From assembly GCA_020055645.1 (NCBI GenBank), contig CM034546.1, positions 89,714,001 through 89,778,000 of the forward strand: a stretch of DNA of 64,000 nt, given 5' to 3'. This document shows positions 15,113 to 27,184 of this stretch, one piece after another. The notes under the pieces were generated by a model that was not told the DNA's origin, did not search any database, and worked only from the letters and a program-made list of their open reading frames with translations. How positions within the stretch are numbered: the first letter of the stretch is position 1; each line of letters starts with the position of its first letter. A program made the translations under genes and the position numbers. This stretch comes from Tomocerus qinae. Lineage: Eukaryota > Arthropoda > Collembola > Entomobryomorpha > Tomoceridae.

Positions 15113-17687
15113 ATGGCTGCGCTGTTGATACTTTTTATCATCTTCATTTTGTTAGCTATTATCTATTATGACTATGACAAAAGACGACGGCCCTATAAAT
15201 TTCCACCAGGTTAGTATTTATTTCATCAAAAGGAACAGTCGTTGAATACCAGTTGAGCTGGGAACAAATTATAATAAATGTTTTCTTGAGACCATGTAAA
15301 ATGTGAAATTATTATGCAGGTCCATTCTTAGTACCCGTTATTGGAAACCTTTACCTGATGAAAGATAATCTCTTTGAAGTTTTATCCAGCATGAGGAAAA
15401 CATATGGCGATATATACTCCATTGATTTTGGACAATTAAGGTAGGCTCCTTACGTGCGTAATATTACCAGTTTTAGGAATTGTTTGTTGAGTAGGTCGTT
15501 GAGTATGTCGTCATAATTTTAAAATTACAATCTGAAATTTTTTACTACAGGATAGTCTTCATCAATGACTGTAAGCTTATTAAGTCAGCTTACAATCAAA
15601 CAGCATTTAGTGGAAAAGCTAAGGGCAGCCTTTCGTTTGATCAACAGTCAGGACATCAAAGAGGTTAACTTCTAGTTAAATGTCATGTCCATAATTTTAA
15701 TTTATTATATTATTATTTAATATATGCTTTGAATGTTCCGACTGCCGAAAATGGTTCATTCATGCAAACATTTAAACTGTAGATAATGATAAACGTATTA
15801 TATAGTTTGGTCTTCAATAGACTTCGATTTCGACCAGATAATTTAAATTCTAGGTATAATTTTCACTGAGGGGAAAACATGGTCAGAACAAAGACGCTTT
15901 GCAACAAGATACCTGAAAGATTTTGGATTTGGTGCCAAAAGTATGGAGTCCAGTTTCCAACAGGATATCACTGAACTTGTTAAAGAATTTCAACTAGAAA
16001 TAGGCGTTTCCATTGACCCTCGGGAACAATTTAATCGGACATCAATTAATTCTCTCTGGCAGAAAGTTACTGGACAACGCTATTCGAAAAATGATGAAGA
16101 ATTCGACAGCATCAAAGATCTCGCTTCAGAGTAATCTCAATAATAATGTTTTTCTTAATGTACCCGTACCCATCCCTTTGTTGGTATAATTAAACCAGGT
16201 GTTTGGTAATTAGGTCACACAGTCTAAGCTCTCTACAGCTCCTTAACAAAACATATATTCCGTATAATATCATAACGAATGAAACATTGCATGGTATATA
16301 CCAATTACCAAAGTTGCATACCTTCAGAAAAGCATATAATAATCTTATACAGACATTTTTCGTGATAAATGGCTCTTGACTGCATCTTTTGATTGGGTTA
16401 AAATAATTTACGATATGAAGTCTGAGGTGCCTCAAACTCTGCAAATATTGTAATTTCGAAACCCTGTTCTCCGAATCGGTATAAATATAACATTTATTAA
16501 ATGACTGTTTTTCAGAACTCTATTGGACAGCAAAGGATTCATATTGCCGATAATGTTTCCGTGGATCAAGAAGTTTATTCCTGGTCACAAAGCTGCACTC
16601 AACAACGTTTCCAAAATTCAAGAGGTAATGAAACGAAAAGTTGAAGAGCACAAAAAGACGCTGTCACCTCTAATCAACAGAGATTTAATTGACTGCTATC
16701 TTAAGCAAATAGAAGAGACTAAAGATCCTAACTCAACATTTTACGGAGATATCGGAGGTTAAAGTCTACTGCGACTTTAGTGCATACACTAACAATAAAT
16801 TTGACAAGGAATCATTAACATTGCTACTTTAGTATTGTCGCATCTATTTTACTGTAATATACAATATTTTTCCTATCACTTCATCTTTATGAAACATCTA
16901 TTGTTGAATAATAATTTTTAAAAAAAACTTTTTAATTGTTTTTTTTAGCGGCGAATATGCTTTTCACGCTTTCTGACCTGTTTTTCGGTGGGATTGAAAC
17001 AACAAGTGTGGTTTTGAGTTGGATATTTTTTACTTTGGCTTACTATCCAGATGTACAAACTAAACTTCACGAAGAAATTAAGTCAGTTTTAGGCCTTGAC
17101 ACTTTTCCTTGTCTACCGGACAGAAAAAGGTGGATGTTTACAGTTAATATTAATTGGGGTCATTGCGTCTTCACTGGTTAAAATTGTATGTAGTAGCATC
17201 TTGAATGTTGAGTGTTATATTATTTTTATTGATAATTAGGATTCCTTACGTGGACGCTGTGATTATGGAAGTCATGCGTTACAACTCATTCAACCCATTC
17301 ATATTTCATTCGACGGTGGAAAATGTGGAATTTAACGGTTTCGTCATTCCGAAGGATACAGCAATTGTTTCGAATATGTATGAAGTATATAAAGATCATG
17401 AAGTTTGGGGCGACCCCAACAGTTTTAGACCAGAGCGATTTGTCAGCGAAGATGGACAATCCATTGAGCGACATGATGCATTTATTTCATTTGGAGTTGG
17501 TAAACGTGCTTGTCCTGGAGAAAGTTTCTCGAGAGATCAATTATTTATTTTCGTAGCTCGGCTTTTTCAGCTTTTTGAAGTTCAATTTGATAAAAATAGA
17601 GCTAAGCCAACATTTGATGCTGATCTAGGAATTTTTACATTGTATCCAAAGGAGTACAGAGTTGTACTTAGCCATCGATGCTTGTAA
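15113..17687 (+). CDS. Cytochrome P450, CYP2 clan, 492 aa
   Basis: Seven exons: 15113-15209, 15320-15440, 15551-15663, 15854-16130, 16516-16757, 16949-17129 and 17240-17687, total 492 residues. The N-terminal anchor (MAALLILFIIFILLAIIYY) is followed by a basic stop-transfer patch and the proline hinge FPPGPFLVPVIGN, typical of CYP2-clan microsomal enzymes. Helix C is WSEQRRF, the I-helix is FFGGIETTS (oxygen-binding GGxxTT), the K-helix ExxR is EVMR, PERF is present, and the haem loop is FGVGKRACPGE with the cysteine ligand. All core motifs are intact, so the enzyme is expected to be an active ER monooxygenase. CYP15 juvenile-hormone epoxidases and CYP18 ecdysteroid hydroxylases lie in this clan, as do many detoxification enzymes; the subfamily cannot be fixed by eye. 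Its neighbours are JHE-like and JHAMT-like genes. Confidence 0.93.
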
Positions 17688-18173
17688 TAAATATAATGTT
17701 TAATTGTGAAAATCTATATAGGGCTACGGGGGCTACCAAATTCCTCCCGATTTTCGCTAGATCGGAAATGAAACCAATAATGTATATAAGCTGTTTAACA
17801 AAGGAGGATTTAATACAACATATAATTGCTACGATTACTCTTCCCAACATTATAAATTAATAATTACGCACTAATAAATTCATACTCGGTCGGAATAGCA
17901 AATGCTACAATGACTAACTTTTATAATAATAAAAACACTAATAACAAAAACCACAAAAATATAATTCATTCGGGAAAATGCAAGAACATCTGAATATATC
18001 TGTCTGTGAAATGTCAAACCAGAACAATAACACTGTTGTCTGCTATATATGTAATAAGGATTTAAGTCTCAATTCATTAAAACGTAATTATATTGTCTAA
18101 AAAACGTGTTATTACTATTTCTATTTAATATACAAGAATTTGTTAATATTAGTTAAAGATATTTCAAACAATA
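17688..18173. other. Convergent 3' flanks of P450 and Tudor gene
   Basis: AT-rich spacer between two genes transcribed towards each other. No extra feature supported. Confidence 0.6.
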
Positions 18174-19617
18174 CTAATCAACGTTATCAAGAGAGTCATC
18201 ATCACTAACAATAAAATTGTCATCTTCGATCGATTTGGGAATATTAGTAGCATCGGGGATATTATTTTCATCTACAAACCCCTTATCTGAAGAACTGTTT
18301 TCGGAAGAACTGTTTTCACAAGAAGGTCCGGTAATCCTTGGAATTCCCTGTAATTATTATATATATAAATATTAACAGTTAATTGACCCGATGGCTTTTT
18401 TCGTCTACTTTTCAACATACAAATAAATATTTTTGGATGCATTTCAAATAATGACCATACCGTAAAAGGATTGCTGGTCAAATTATCTGTATTTGCACTA
18501 ATAGATGGACATGCTTCGGCATTTTGGTGGTCAACTTCTCCTAGATCGTGTATGTTGAAATCAAATATATGAGATGAAGTAACAACAAAATGAAGTCAAA
18601 AATGTAAATGCCTTAAACTAAACTTTACTACTACTAACCATCATCATTATCGTCAGAGTCGATGTACTTTCCGTATACTTCCCTGATAACAGACCTTTCC
18701 ACATGCTCATACGCAATCTCAGAGAGTTCTCCACCTTCTTTAATAATACTGACATAAACAGTCCACCTTTTCCCTAGTTTCTTGTATTTCTGAAAAGGAT
18801 TTAATTTATAGTATCAAAGGGTTTCTAAATTAGTAAGAATTATTTGGAGTTACATTTTCATCACTTTGAATAAAATCAATTCCCAAAATTCGATCCTTTG
18901 TCTTCTTTTTGAACTCTTCAATCACTCGTGGTTCTCTGTACGGAGGTTTTTGGTGGGCATCATAAATGGAATTCAGAAGCACTTTACACTCTATTGCCTG
19001 GGCCGGAAACCTATCCAGAAACTCTCGTTTCAAATATCTGATTTCTTTAAAACTCGCATAAAAGATATCCCCAAAATCAATCAGAAAGACCTAAAAAATA
19101 AAAGATTGATTGTTTTCTTTTCTTACATGGGTAAACAATCGAAACTAAAATATAAAGATAAAAATTCATTACTCGGTATTTTTGTTTGCGTTGCCCTATT
19201 CCTAGTACTTTAAGGATCACAGCTCGATGATATTCCCATCCTTTGGTACTTGAAGGAGTTTTGTATCTTACTGCAATAGGAAGTCCTTCTGTTAAGCAGT
19301 GACGGTGGGGCTTTGATTCATTCTTAGTCGGTTTCGACACGTAAATTTTACTAAAAATATTAAAAGGTCTCTATCAGTTTACATGTCTAATAGTTGTAAA
19401 GAGAAAATATTTCTAGAAAGGAAACTGACTGAAAAGCCACCATGAACTCCTCTAGCACATTCCAATGTTCTAAGGAACTGACGTAAAACAAGTCCAAGAA
19501 CTTAATTTGCCCTGGCACGCAAGTGACATAGCTCCCTGGGTTGATATAGTTTGACATCCATTGAATATGGTAACCGTTATTGGCATAGACATCAGGGATC
19601 TTCGGAGGATCTTCCAT
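18174..19617 (-). CDS. Tudor-domain protein, 335 aa
   Basis: Exons (minus): 19617-19430, 19350-19173, 19090-18854, 18789-18639, 18540-18461 and 18347-18174, in phase, 335 residues. A single extended Tudor-like module is readable at about residues 80-165. GLPIAVRYK precedes the domain's W-Y/HRA strand (GWEYHRAVILKV). The core VFLIDFGDIFYASFKEIRYL carries the characteristic DFGD/DYGN turn, and then comes RFPAQAIECKVLL, the usual P-A-x-A-I-x-C strand. Such domains bind methylated arginine on Piwi-pathway and germ-granule proteins in metazoans. The last 100 residues are acidic and serine-rich (SSSENSSSDKGF..., ending DDDSLDNVD) and probably disordered. No RNA helicase, LOTUS or nuclease domain is visible, so this is a compact one-Tudor protein. 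The orthologue is not identified. Confidence 0.8.
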
Positions 19618-20391
19618 TGCTTAAGTCTTCTGACTCAGAACTTCTAAATTAGGAAAATTAATTTTTATATAAACCAAAGAAATTAGTGCAGAAAAACTAT
19701 CTTTCGATTTATAAGCCCAAAACTATATAGTTAATAACACTTTCAATGAGTGTTTACAAGAAATGACAACTGGGGCAATAACGATTAATTTAAACTTTTA
19801 AACTAAATCGTTACTTAATTTTCCTGGATTTTGTAACGAGCGCTTGTGGTAGATATGTATCTAGAAAATGTAAATTATTAGTATAGCCTCCAGGTCTCTA
19901 AAGCAGTAATTCCCATTCCCACTAAAAACCACGATAAGAAACTTCTCCAGCAACAGCATCTTCCTTAAAATTGGTCATCGCGTTTCATGTATATTCTAAT
20001 AATAATCCGATTGTAATAACTTCACACAATACAAATGCTTGCGCCTATACCAATATAAATAAAAATGGATCGATGTCTAAATGATTAGTTTTTATTATTG
20101 TCAAAATAGTACATATTATAGTGGCTTCTTAATTTATTTATGTTATTAATGCCTTTCGTAATAAATACATGTATTTATTTCAGCCACATTGTTAGAATAT
20201 TATTTACCTATTACATGTTAATAATTTTAAAAAATTCTATTTTATTTTAAATAAATAACATTAAAAGACAATCATAGGGGAAAAGTTTTCTCGGATACAT
20301 GAACTTTTCGTCATCAAAAATTCTGCAGTCAACGTCCAGTAACAGTCTACATTTTAATATTTTGAAGATAGGTTTAGATTTAAGGAATAAA
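19618..20391. other. Tandem-oriented spacer between APC13 and Tudor gene
   Basis: AT-rich sequence holding the upstream region of the Tudor gene and the 3' flank of APC13, both on the minus strand. No coding, repeat or RNA feature recognised. Confidence 0.55.
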
Positions 20392-21092
20392 TTATTGGGC
20401 TAATGTGATAAGAGCGGCCAATCCCGAATCTGTCCATTTCTGGTCCATTTGTTTTGTCGTTAAATTCGGTGGTCCTTGATCGCCACAATCCATAACATCT
20501 GGTAAGTCTCCCGTTGGAACTTCTGCCTAAAATTGAAAAGCAAGAAAATACTATTTACATTTAATGGTTGAGTTTCTTATTATAAGTCTCTGGTGGATGG
20601 GCGACCTCACTAAGGAATAATCATCGTTATTGCGCTCGATAGATGCCCCACCACGGCACTGAAGGTAACGTGCATGTACAGTCAAATGCAGTGGTGGGAC
20701 ATCTATCGAGCACAATAACGATGAATTATTCCTTAGTGAGGTCGCCCATCCACCAGAGACTTATAATAAGAAACTCAACCATTGTTACAAAAATATTTTT
20801 TCGATTTCCAAAAATTTAATTAGATCTGGAAGCAATTTGTGTCACATTCTAATCCTAACTGTAATTAGTTCCAAAGCAGATGAATTGGCAAAAATTATTG
20901 CGGGGAAAACACATCTAGCTTATTAATTAGTTAGAGCAAAGTATAGAATACTATAGAATAAATTTAATAGTTAAAAATCTGTTGGTTAATTATTCTTTAA
21001 TTTACTTCTCCGTGTGGTAAAGTGTCACTCCTCCAGCGATTATCGATCATGTTAGCACGATACCAATCCAATCTTATCACTGAATCCGACAT
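20392..21092 (-). CDS. ANAPC13: Anaphase-promoting complex subunit 13 (APC13/SWM1), 73 aa
   Basis: Two exons (minus): 21092-21006 and 20526-20392, phase 0, giving 73 residues; known APC13 proteins are about 74. The N-terminal half reads RLDWYRANMIDNRWRSDTLP, matching the family pattern ILDLIDDxWRxDxLP. The linker EVPTGDLPD is acidic and proline-bearing. The C-terminus has QMDQKWTDSGLAALI, matching the conserved MKWTDLALQYL motif. APC13 is a small stabilising subunit of the cyclosome ubiquitin ligase that supports TPR-subunit assembly in the nucleus. It is too short for ordinary ORF calls. The intron (20527-21005) carries a near-perfect 92-base-arm hairpin. The start codon lies 275 bases from that of THADA on the other strand, implying a shared promoter. 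Confidence 0.85.
20563..20783. repeat. Long inverted repeat (foldback hairpin) in the APC13 intron
   Basis: Left arm 20563-20654 and right arm 20691-20783 are reverse complements over about 92 bases with only a few differences: one single-base indel near 20621, one C/T difference that would be a G-U pair in RNA, and one mismatch near the loop. The loop is 36 bases. The outer ends read AATGGTTGAG...CTCAACCATT. It lies wholly within the intron and has no open frame. It could be a foldback transposable element or a source of hairpin RNA. Confidence 0.9.
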
Positions 21093-21367
21093 TTTATTTC
21101 TTTCCTCTGATTTTACTATTAAGAAATAAAACTCCAAAAACAATTTCTTTCCTCCACCAGATTTTATTCTGTTGTGTTTTGCTCAATATTTTTAATCGAT
21201 CTGATTCTTGACCCGCTGCTGCTGGAAGAATTTGTTAAACCCTGTGTGATAATCTGCCCGCGTAAAGCAAATGCGAACACATTGAACGAGGAATTTCAAG
21301 TTTTTAACATATTTAGGAACCTTTAGTTTTGATTGTATTTAAATATTTCTTAGAGATAACCCAAAAA
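21093..21367. promoter_or_regulatory. Head-to-head promoter region of APC13 and THADA
   Basis: Only 275 bases separate the two start codons on opposite strands. The spacer is AT-rich near both ends with a moderately GC-richer middle (CCGCTGCTGCTGGAAG and CTGCCCGCG, about 21210-21260). No TATA box is obvious. A bidirectional housekeeping-type promoter is inferred from the spacing. Confidence 0.55.
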
Positions 21368-24300
21368 ATGGAAAACCTCTCAAATGAAATGAAAAATCTG
21401 AAACTAATTGAGGAACAGTTGAAATCATCTGTGAATGAAAGGGAAATAAAGAAAGCGCTTCGAAGTTTGTTAACGATAAAATCACCGTACGATATGCAGG
21501 AGACTTTAATCCAAGTTCTTAATGGGGATCACTGTGTAGATATAATTTCTAATGCAGCGTTGGCTCTTTGTGTATCCAACAATATAAATTTTATGAAAGA
21601 ATTGTTCAGTAGTGATAAACTGAGTAAAACGGGTAAAACAGCCGTTGCTCTTGGGATTGTCACCGGCAGTGATGATATGCTCTTTGAAATCGGGTCATTT
21701 TTACTTTCGACCGATGTTGGGTTTGTTACATATTCATATGTCGTGTTATTCGCAAACATCTCATGCATTACATACTGTACATACAATTTTAAGAATCCAA
21801 AATAACATTCAAAGATGTTTTAACGAATTTCAGGACTCATGAAAAACAGACGCTTCTAATCGCCCGATCCCTGGAAAAGTTGTCCAAGAAATTAATTTTA
21901 ATAGAAAACGGCATGTCTTTGGCAAAAGACATGGAATTTTTTATCTTCAGCAATCTTTCATCCCATTTGGATGCTGTGAAGAATTTATCCAGAAACATTC
22001 TTCAAAATATTGCTGTTTATTACCACCAAGTAGATCCACCGAAGTTTGCCATTCTAGTAGGGAATATTATGGAGAAGCCTGATCACTTAAAATGGATATC
22101 TCTGCTTTGTATTTCAAGATGTCAGTTGGATTTCGAAATTGACCCAGGGCTTCCTACCACTCTCCTAAGTTTATCTGGAATTTTTAGGAATTCGGTACAT
22201 TCATTTTCATTTTTTCGTCAGACTTCGCTTCTTTTTCTACAATATTTTTAAAATAACGTAAAAATTGTCGATGTTTATATATTTTTAGGCTACTGAAATA
22301 TATGCAACGATGATGGATAGAAAAATAAATGTAGAAAATTTTGAAGAAATCTGGATTAAACCACTTTTCTCCAAGCAAAATGTCGTCGAGTCAAATTACA
22401 AAATGAAAAACGACATCATTAACAAATTGCTGGGGAGTAAGCAATTAGTTTTGGAGTATAAAGAGAGACATTATAACGAAAGTGGATTTCTGACCCACAG
22501 TGATAAGCAACTCCGGTTGGAGTATTTCCAGAATTTGACGCAGTCCAAGAAAACTAGTCAAGTCTTCCCTGATTTCACTGAATTCAAAGATATTTTAAAA
22601 TACAACGCTGTGAATCAATGTCCCGCCTTTCGCCAGTCATTTTTTAGCATATTCAAGAAATTCGCCAGAAGGCTAAACGACAGTTATAATTTGCTTAAAA
22701 GAAACAGACAACAAACTGGCTATTACGAAGAATTCATTGATTGGCTGTACTTGTTTTTACTCGACGGCTTGTCAGTCGGAACTAGTTTTGCCCGAAGATG
22801 TTTTAGTCTGAATTGTTTGGTTGATCTTTCGAAGTATTTTAAAAAAGAATTGAATGGATTGGACTACGTTCATTGGCTAAATGATACTTACGAAGTCAAC
22901 AAGTCCATGGCCGTCATTTTACTCTCCGAATTTAAATTCGACGTAAAAAACTAAATAGAATTGATTTTTAGTGTATAATAGTTTTCAATTTACGATTTTG
23001 TGATGAATATTTTCACTAATTCCAGGATTGTGAAGCTTTACAGCTAGAAGCAATGCGTTTAATTGAATCAGTCCGTCCACCCGACAGTGTTACCGGAAAA
23101 TACCTGTTAAAGCTACTTATAAGTACCAAGAAATTGGAGAGAAACACTGTTGTTAAAGAACTGTTTGAGAATTTAAAGCGAAATTATAAAAGTATGGAAG
23201 ATTTAATGCAGGCTTCATGTGAGAAACCTTTTTATGGTTATCTGAGCACTCTAAAGGCCATAATTGAAGACCCTGATGTAAAATTGATTGAAGATATTGT
23301 CAAATTCTGCTTCGAACTTGATTTTACATTATTTCCCATTTTAGGTCATTCAGCTCCTGAGGGTTTTCTGTTAGGTTCGCATTTTAATAATTTTGTTAAC
23401 AATTTCAGTTTTCATCATAGCTGAAACTAAAATGCATGTAATGTTTTTAATTGTTTAGATTTTGAAAACGAAACTCCTCGTAGTCTGAAAGCACAGAAAT
23501 TGTTAGTATGTTGTTGGAGGAGTATGAAAGAGTCAACGTTACTTCTATCGGAGTTAGTGGTGAAAAATCTGAATAAAATGGATTTCAATGTTATTAATAA
23601 CATTGGAGAGCATTTACTGTATCTACTTCAGAATTTAATGCATCGTGGTGTTTTTGAACAAGTTTTTGTCGGATTTCGTTTGATGACAGAATCTCTAATC
23701 AAGTATGATGATTTAATTTTATTTAGCTCATTCTTTGTACAAATTCAATTAAGGCAAGTTTCACTACAGCTTATTTGTATTACAGAAGTCCTAATGAAAA
23801 GTTAAAGAATTTACCGAATGTATGGCTGGAGAAATCCATGAGTGAAGACGTTCTGTGTTGCAAAACTGTAACTAGAAGATCCGCTGGTGTGCCTTTTATT
23901 TTTCAGGTTCATATGTTCATAACAAGTGTTTCAAAAATTTAATTTAATTTAAAAAAAAATTTTAAATACATTTTTTTTAAAATTTAGGCTTTATTGAGTA
24001 ACTACAACATTGTTGAGTGGATTCCAAGGATTGTAAACCAGACGAAGGGTGAACAACAAGTTGCTATCCATGCAATGAATATCTTACGGTCACTCTTTCG
24101 GGATGCTAATTTCTCTAATCATGTAATGCCATTTGTTCCTGAAGGCCTTCAAGTTGCGTTTTACGCTTTAAATTCTTCCGACTGGACAGTAAGTTGAGAA
24201 AACTTATTCACATTTTTGTGGATTTTAATGTGACGTGCATTTTAGGTAAGAAATTCTGGTCTGATGCTTTTTGGAGCGATATTGCGGCGAACTTTTGGAC

Positions 24301-26130
24301 CGAAACTGAATTTAATGAGCTCAGACATGTTTTTCAAAAAGTTTCCATTAATGAGGGATTATCTTCTAAAGGAATTAGTAAAAATTACCGAAGATTTGAC
24401 TCGTTTTTCTACATTTCACGTTCTTTTGCTGATTTCTTGCTTTAATAATGAAAAGTGCTCTGACGTAAGTACATAAATATTTTTTGATGTACTCCAAAAT
24501 TATAGTTGTGGTATATTATATTTTAATTTAATGAATTCTTAAACACCTTAGATGACGGATTATGCCGTTTTGATTAGAAAATGTGCCACTAGTAAAGATA
24601 GCCAGGTTAGGCTGGTAGCTGCCAAGGCATTATTGCCCATTGTAGCAGATAAAGAGGAATTCGTGGAGCAGAATTACGATATTATTATCCAAAACGAATT
24701 GTCTAACAATCATATTCACGGTTTACTATTACAGGTAAAAACCTTTTTCATCAAAAACCTATTATTGTTATTTGTAAACATTTCATAAAATTCTGATTTT
24801 CCTTACAGTGCCTTCAATTAACAAATAAGAAAAATGAAAAGTTTGAAAAGGTTATGGAAAAAGCAAAGTTAGTCCATTATGAAGTTCTTTATGAAATCAT
24901 AGCAAAAACCAAAGACAAAGAGAGCTTTTGTAAGCTGAACGTAAACACAATTCTTAATAAAGGACCAGGAAGTTATAATTTAAAAGTGAAGTACGCCAGG
25001 GCAAGATTGCTTTTCGAAAAGGATTTTTTTAATTCAGAACGAATTATTTTTCAAGAATTTCTTAGTCATGTAGTTACAAATTCCATCAGAGTGGACGTTG
25101 AAGAGGTGAAGAAAAGATACCTGAGAGAAAGCTTCTTAACTGGAGACGAGCTGGAGATTTTGTATTTAAAGTTTTTTCTAAGAAATTCTGTTTTTGATGC
25201 GATGTTAGAAGAAAGACTTGAGAAAATTGTTTATGGGCGTGTTTGTATTTGCTTCCCTTATGCAATCAAACTTTTTAATCAAAATTGTTTTTATCTTGTA
25301 AGTAATTAAGACATTGTAATAGAATATGAAAACTTTAAAAAATTATTTAATTTCAATTACTATTATGTGTTAGAAAAACGTTGAGAAATTCGCAAACATT
25401 GTTGTGAAGAATTTGGAAGGAGACGAAGACGTCAGGATGTCTATTGCGGAAAGTCTTCCCCTTGTTAAGGATATTTGTCGATTTAAATGTGGTAAAGTTA
25501 AAAAGCTAAATTGAATATTGCATAAATGTTTTGGCAAGCAATTAAATTATTTTTTTCGGTAGATAAAGTAAAAAGTCTGATGTGGTTGGCTATTCTGACT
25601 CTGTCACAAGACGACGAACTTTCTATCCGACAAACGGTCATAGAAAATAATTATGGAAGTGTTTGTGACAGCCGGGGAACGGAATTTATTCTTAGTGACT
25701 TCTGCCCAGCCATCACTGAGTATTTAGTCCCCGGGACATTAATTCTACTAGGCCTTTTGCTGAAAGATAACTTCCTATTTGGATTTAATGTAAGGGCTGA
25801 AAAATATTTATTGTTAAAATTATTATAAATACAGTTTTGATAAATTTTGCTTTATAGGAAGAGGACGACGAGGACGACAAATTATTCGAAAAAAGCGAAA
25901 TGAACATGTATTTAGAGAGCGTTCTTCTTTGTAAGACTTTCTTGAAGAATTTTAATTCCAAGTTAAATGTAGACGAGCAAATTGATAATGAAATTTGTCA
26001 GCTGTTTACTGTCGCATCTGGTGTCTATGAATTTAAATTCAGGTCAATTAGAAACATTCTTGAAAGCTTTCCTTGTGGCAACAAAGAAAGTAGCGTCGTT
26101 TTAAAAACATTACAAAAAACATTTTTGTAA
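21368..26130 (+). CDS. THADA: THADA/Trm732 homologue, tRNA 2'-O-methylation partner, about 1267 aa
   Basis: Thirteen exons: 21368-21744 (end tentative), 21834-22194, 22289-22942, 23026-23362, 23459-23702, 23786-23906, 23988-24188, 24246-24464, 24552-24734, 24809-25297, 25374-25491, 25563-25789 and 25858-26130. All phases agree, giving about 1267 residues. The diagnostic DUF2428 region is clear: TRRSAGVPFIFQ, then HAMNILRSLFRDANFS, FYALNSSDWTVRNSGLMLFG and RTFGPKLNLMSSDMFFKKFP. The rest is alpha-helical, leucine-rich HEAT/armadillo-like sequence, and an acidic EEDDEDD patch lies near the C-terminus. In yeast, Trm732 directs Trm7 (FTSJ1) to methylate tRNA position 32; in animals, THADA is also linked to SERCA and energy balance. 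Human and fly proteins are longer (about 1750-1950), so this copy is compact. The donor of exon 1 (GTTATT) is the weakest part of the model. Confidence 0.88.
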
Positions 26131-27184
26131 AAATACTTTTCATATTGTGCTGATAATGTAGCAGGTTATTGTACTTAATTAAAATCTATTACATTATTAT
26201 AATATGTTCTCACCTTTCATAAATATATAAAAAGGGGAAAAGTTTTTCATATTTTGCCAATGAAGATAAAAAATATTAATTAGTAATATTAAATATTAAA
26301 TATCAACGGGAAAATATTTCAAATATTTATCTAAATATCGAAATCATTCGCACTTCCTTTTTTGTCAGGTTTATATAAATTGAATATTTGTAATACAAAT
26401 GCCAATTGGTGTTTTATCTTTTACCATTAAAATTAATAGGACTAACCAAACTTGATTGTTTATTTATTTTTCATCAATTATTTTTTAAATTATAGAATTA
26501 TTGCGATTGCTCAAGTAAGTGGAGTTATATTGAATATTGACAGAATACGAACGCATTCACTCAAGTCATTTGTGTGACTCAAGTCACTCAAGTTATAAAG
26601 TCATTTGTGTGAAAGGAAAAGGTTTACTGTAAATACTGACAATAGCCGAGGTTGCTTGGAAAATTCAAATTTTTTCCTCCAGAAGAATTTTTTTCGGATA
26701 AAATCATTAGAATTATCCACTGCTAATAATCGCATGAATTCGCAATATTAGTTGATTTTGCTGATTGCTTTTGATGAAACTGTTGTAAAGAAGCTGAAAC
26801 CTTTTGATTTACTGCGTCGTCTTTTTGGTATAAAATAAATGATCGCACTCACTGGATTTTATTTTCTCTGTACACTTTTCTGGAAACACACTTCGGCCGT
26901 TCGTCCTTTACCCTACCCATCCTTCCCCAAAATATAAAAGCTGCTGAATTGTCTCGTTGCCAATATTGCCATTTACTACAGGTACGTTTCATGCAATTTG
27001 AAATGCAGATGGACAGAGGGGCACTAGGGAAACGAAATAATAATGAGAGTTCACAAACCCGAGAGAAATAAATGCTCGCAAGAAAGTCAGCATCAAAGAA
27101 ATCGTTGATTTCGTCGCCCGAAATAAGAAATATTCAATTTGATGTTGATTGAACAACACATTGTGCTCTTTAGAATTATGAGAA
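26131..27184. other. Intergenic
   Basis: AT-rich. Short direct repeats of AAGTCATTTGTGTGA occur at about 26562 and 26600 within a run of ACTCAAGT words. Sequence at 26880-26990 is less AT-rich and probably contains the promoter or 5' leader of the next gene. No gene supported. Confidence 0.5.
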
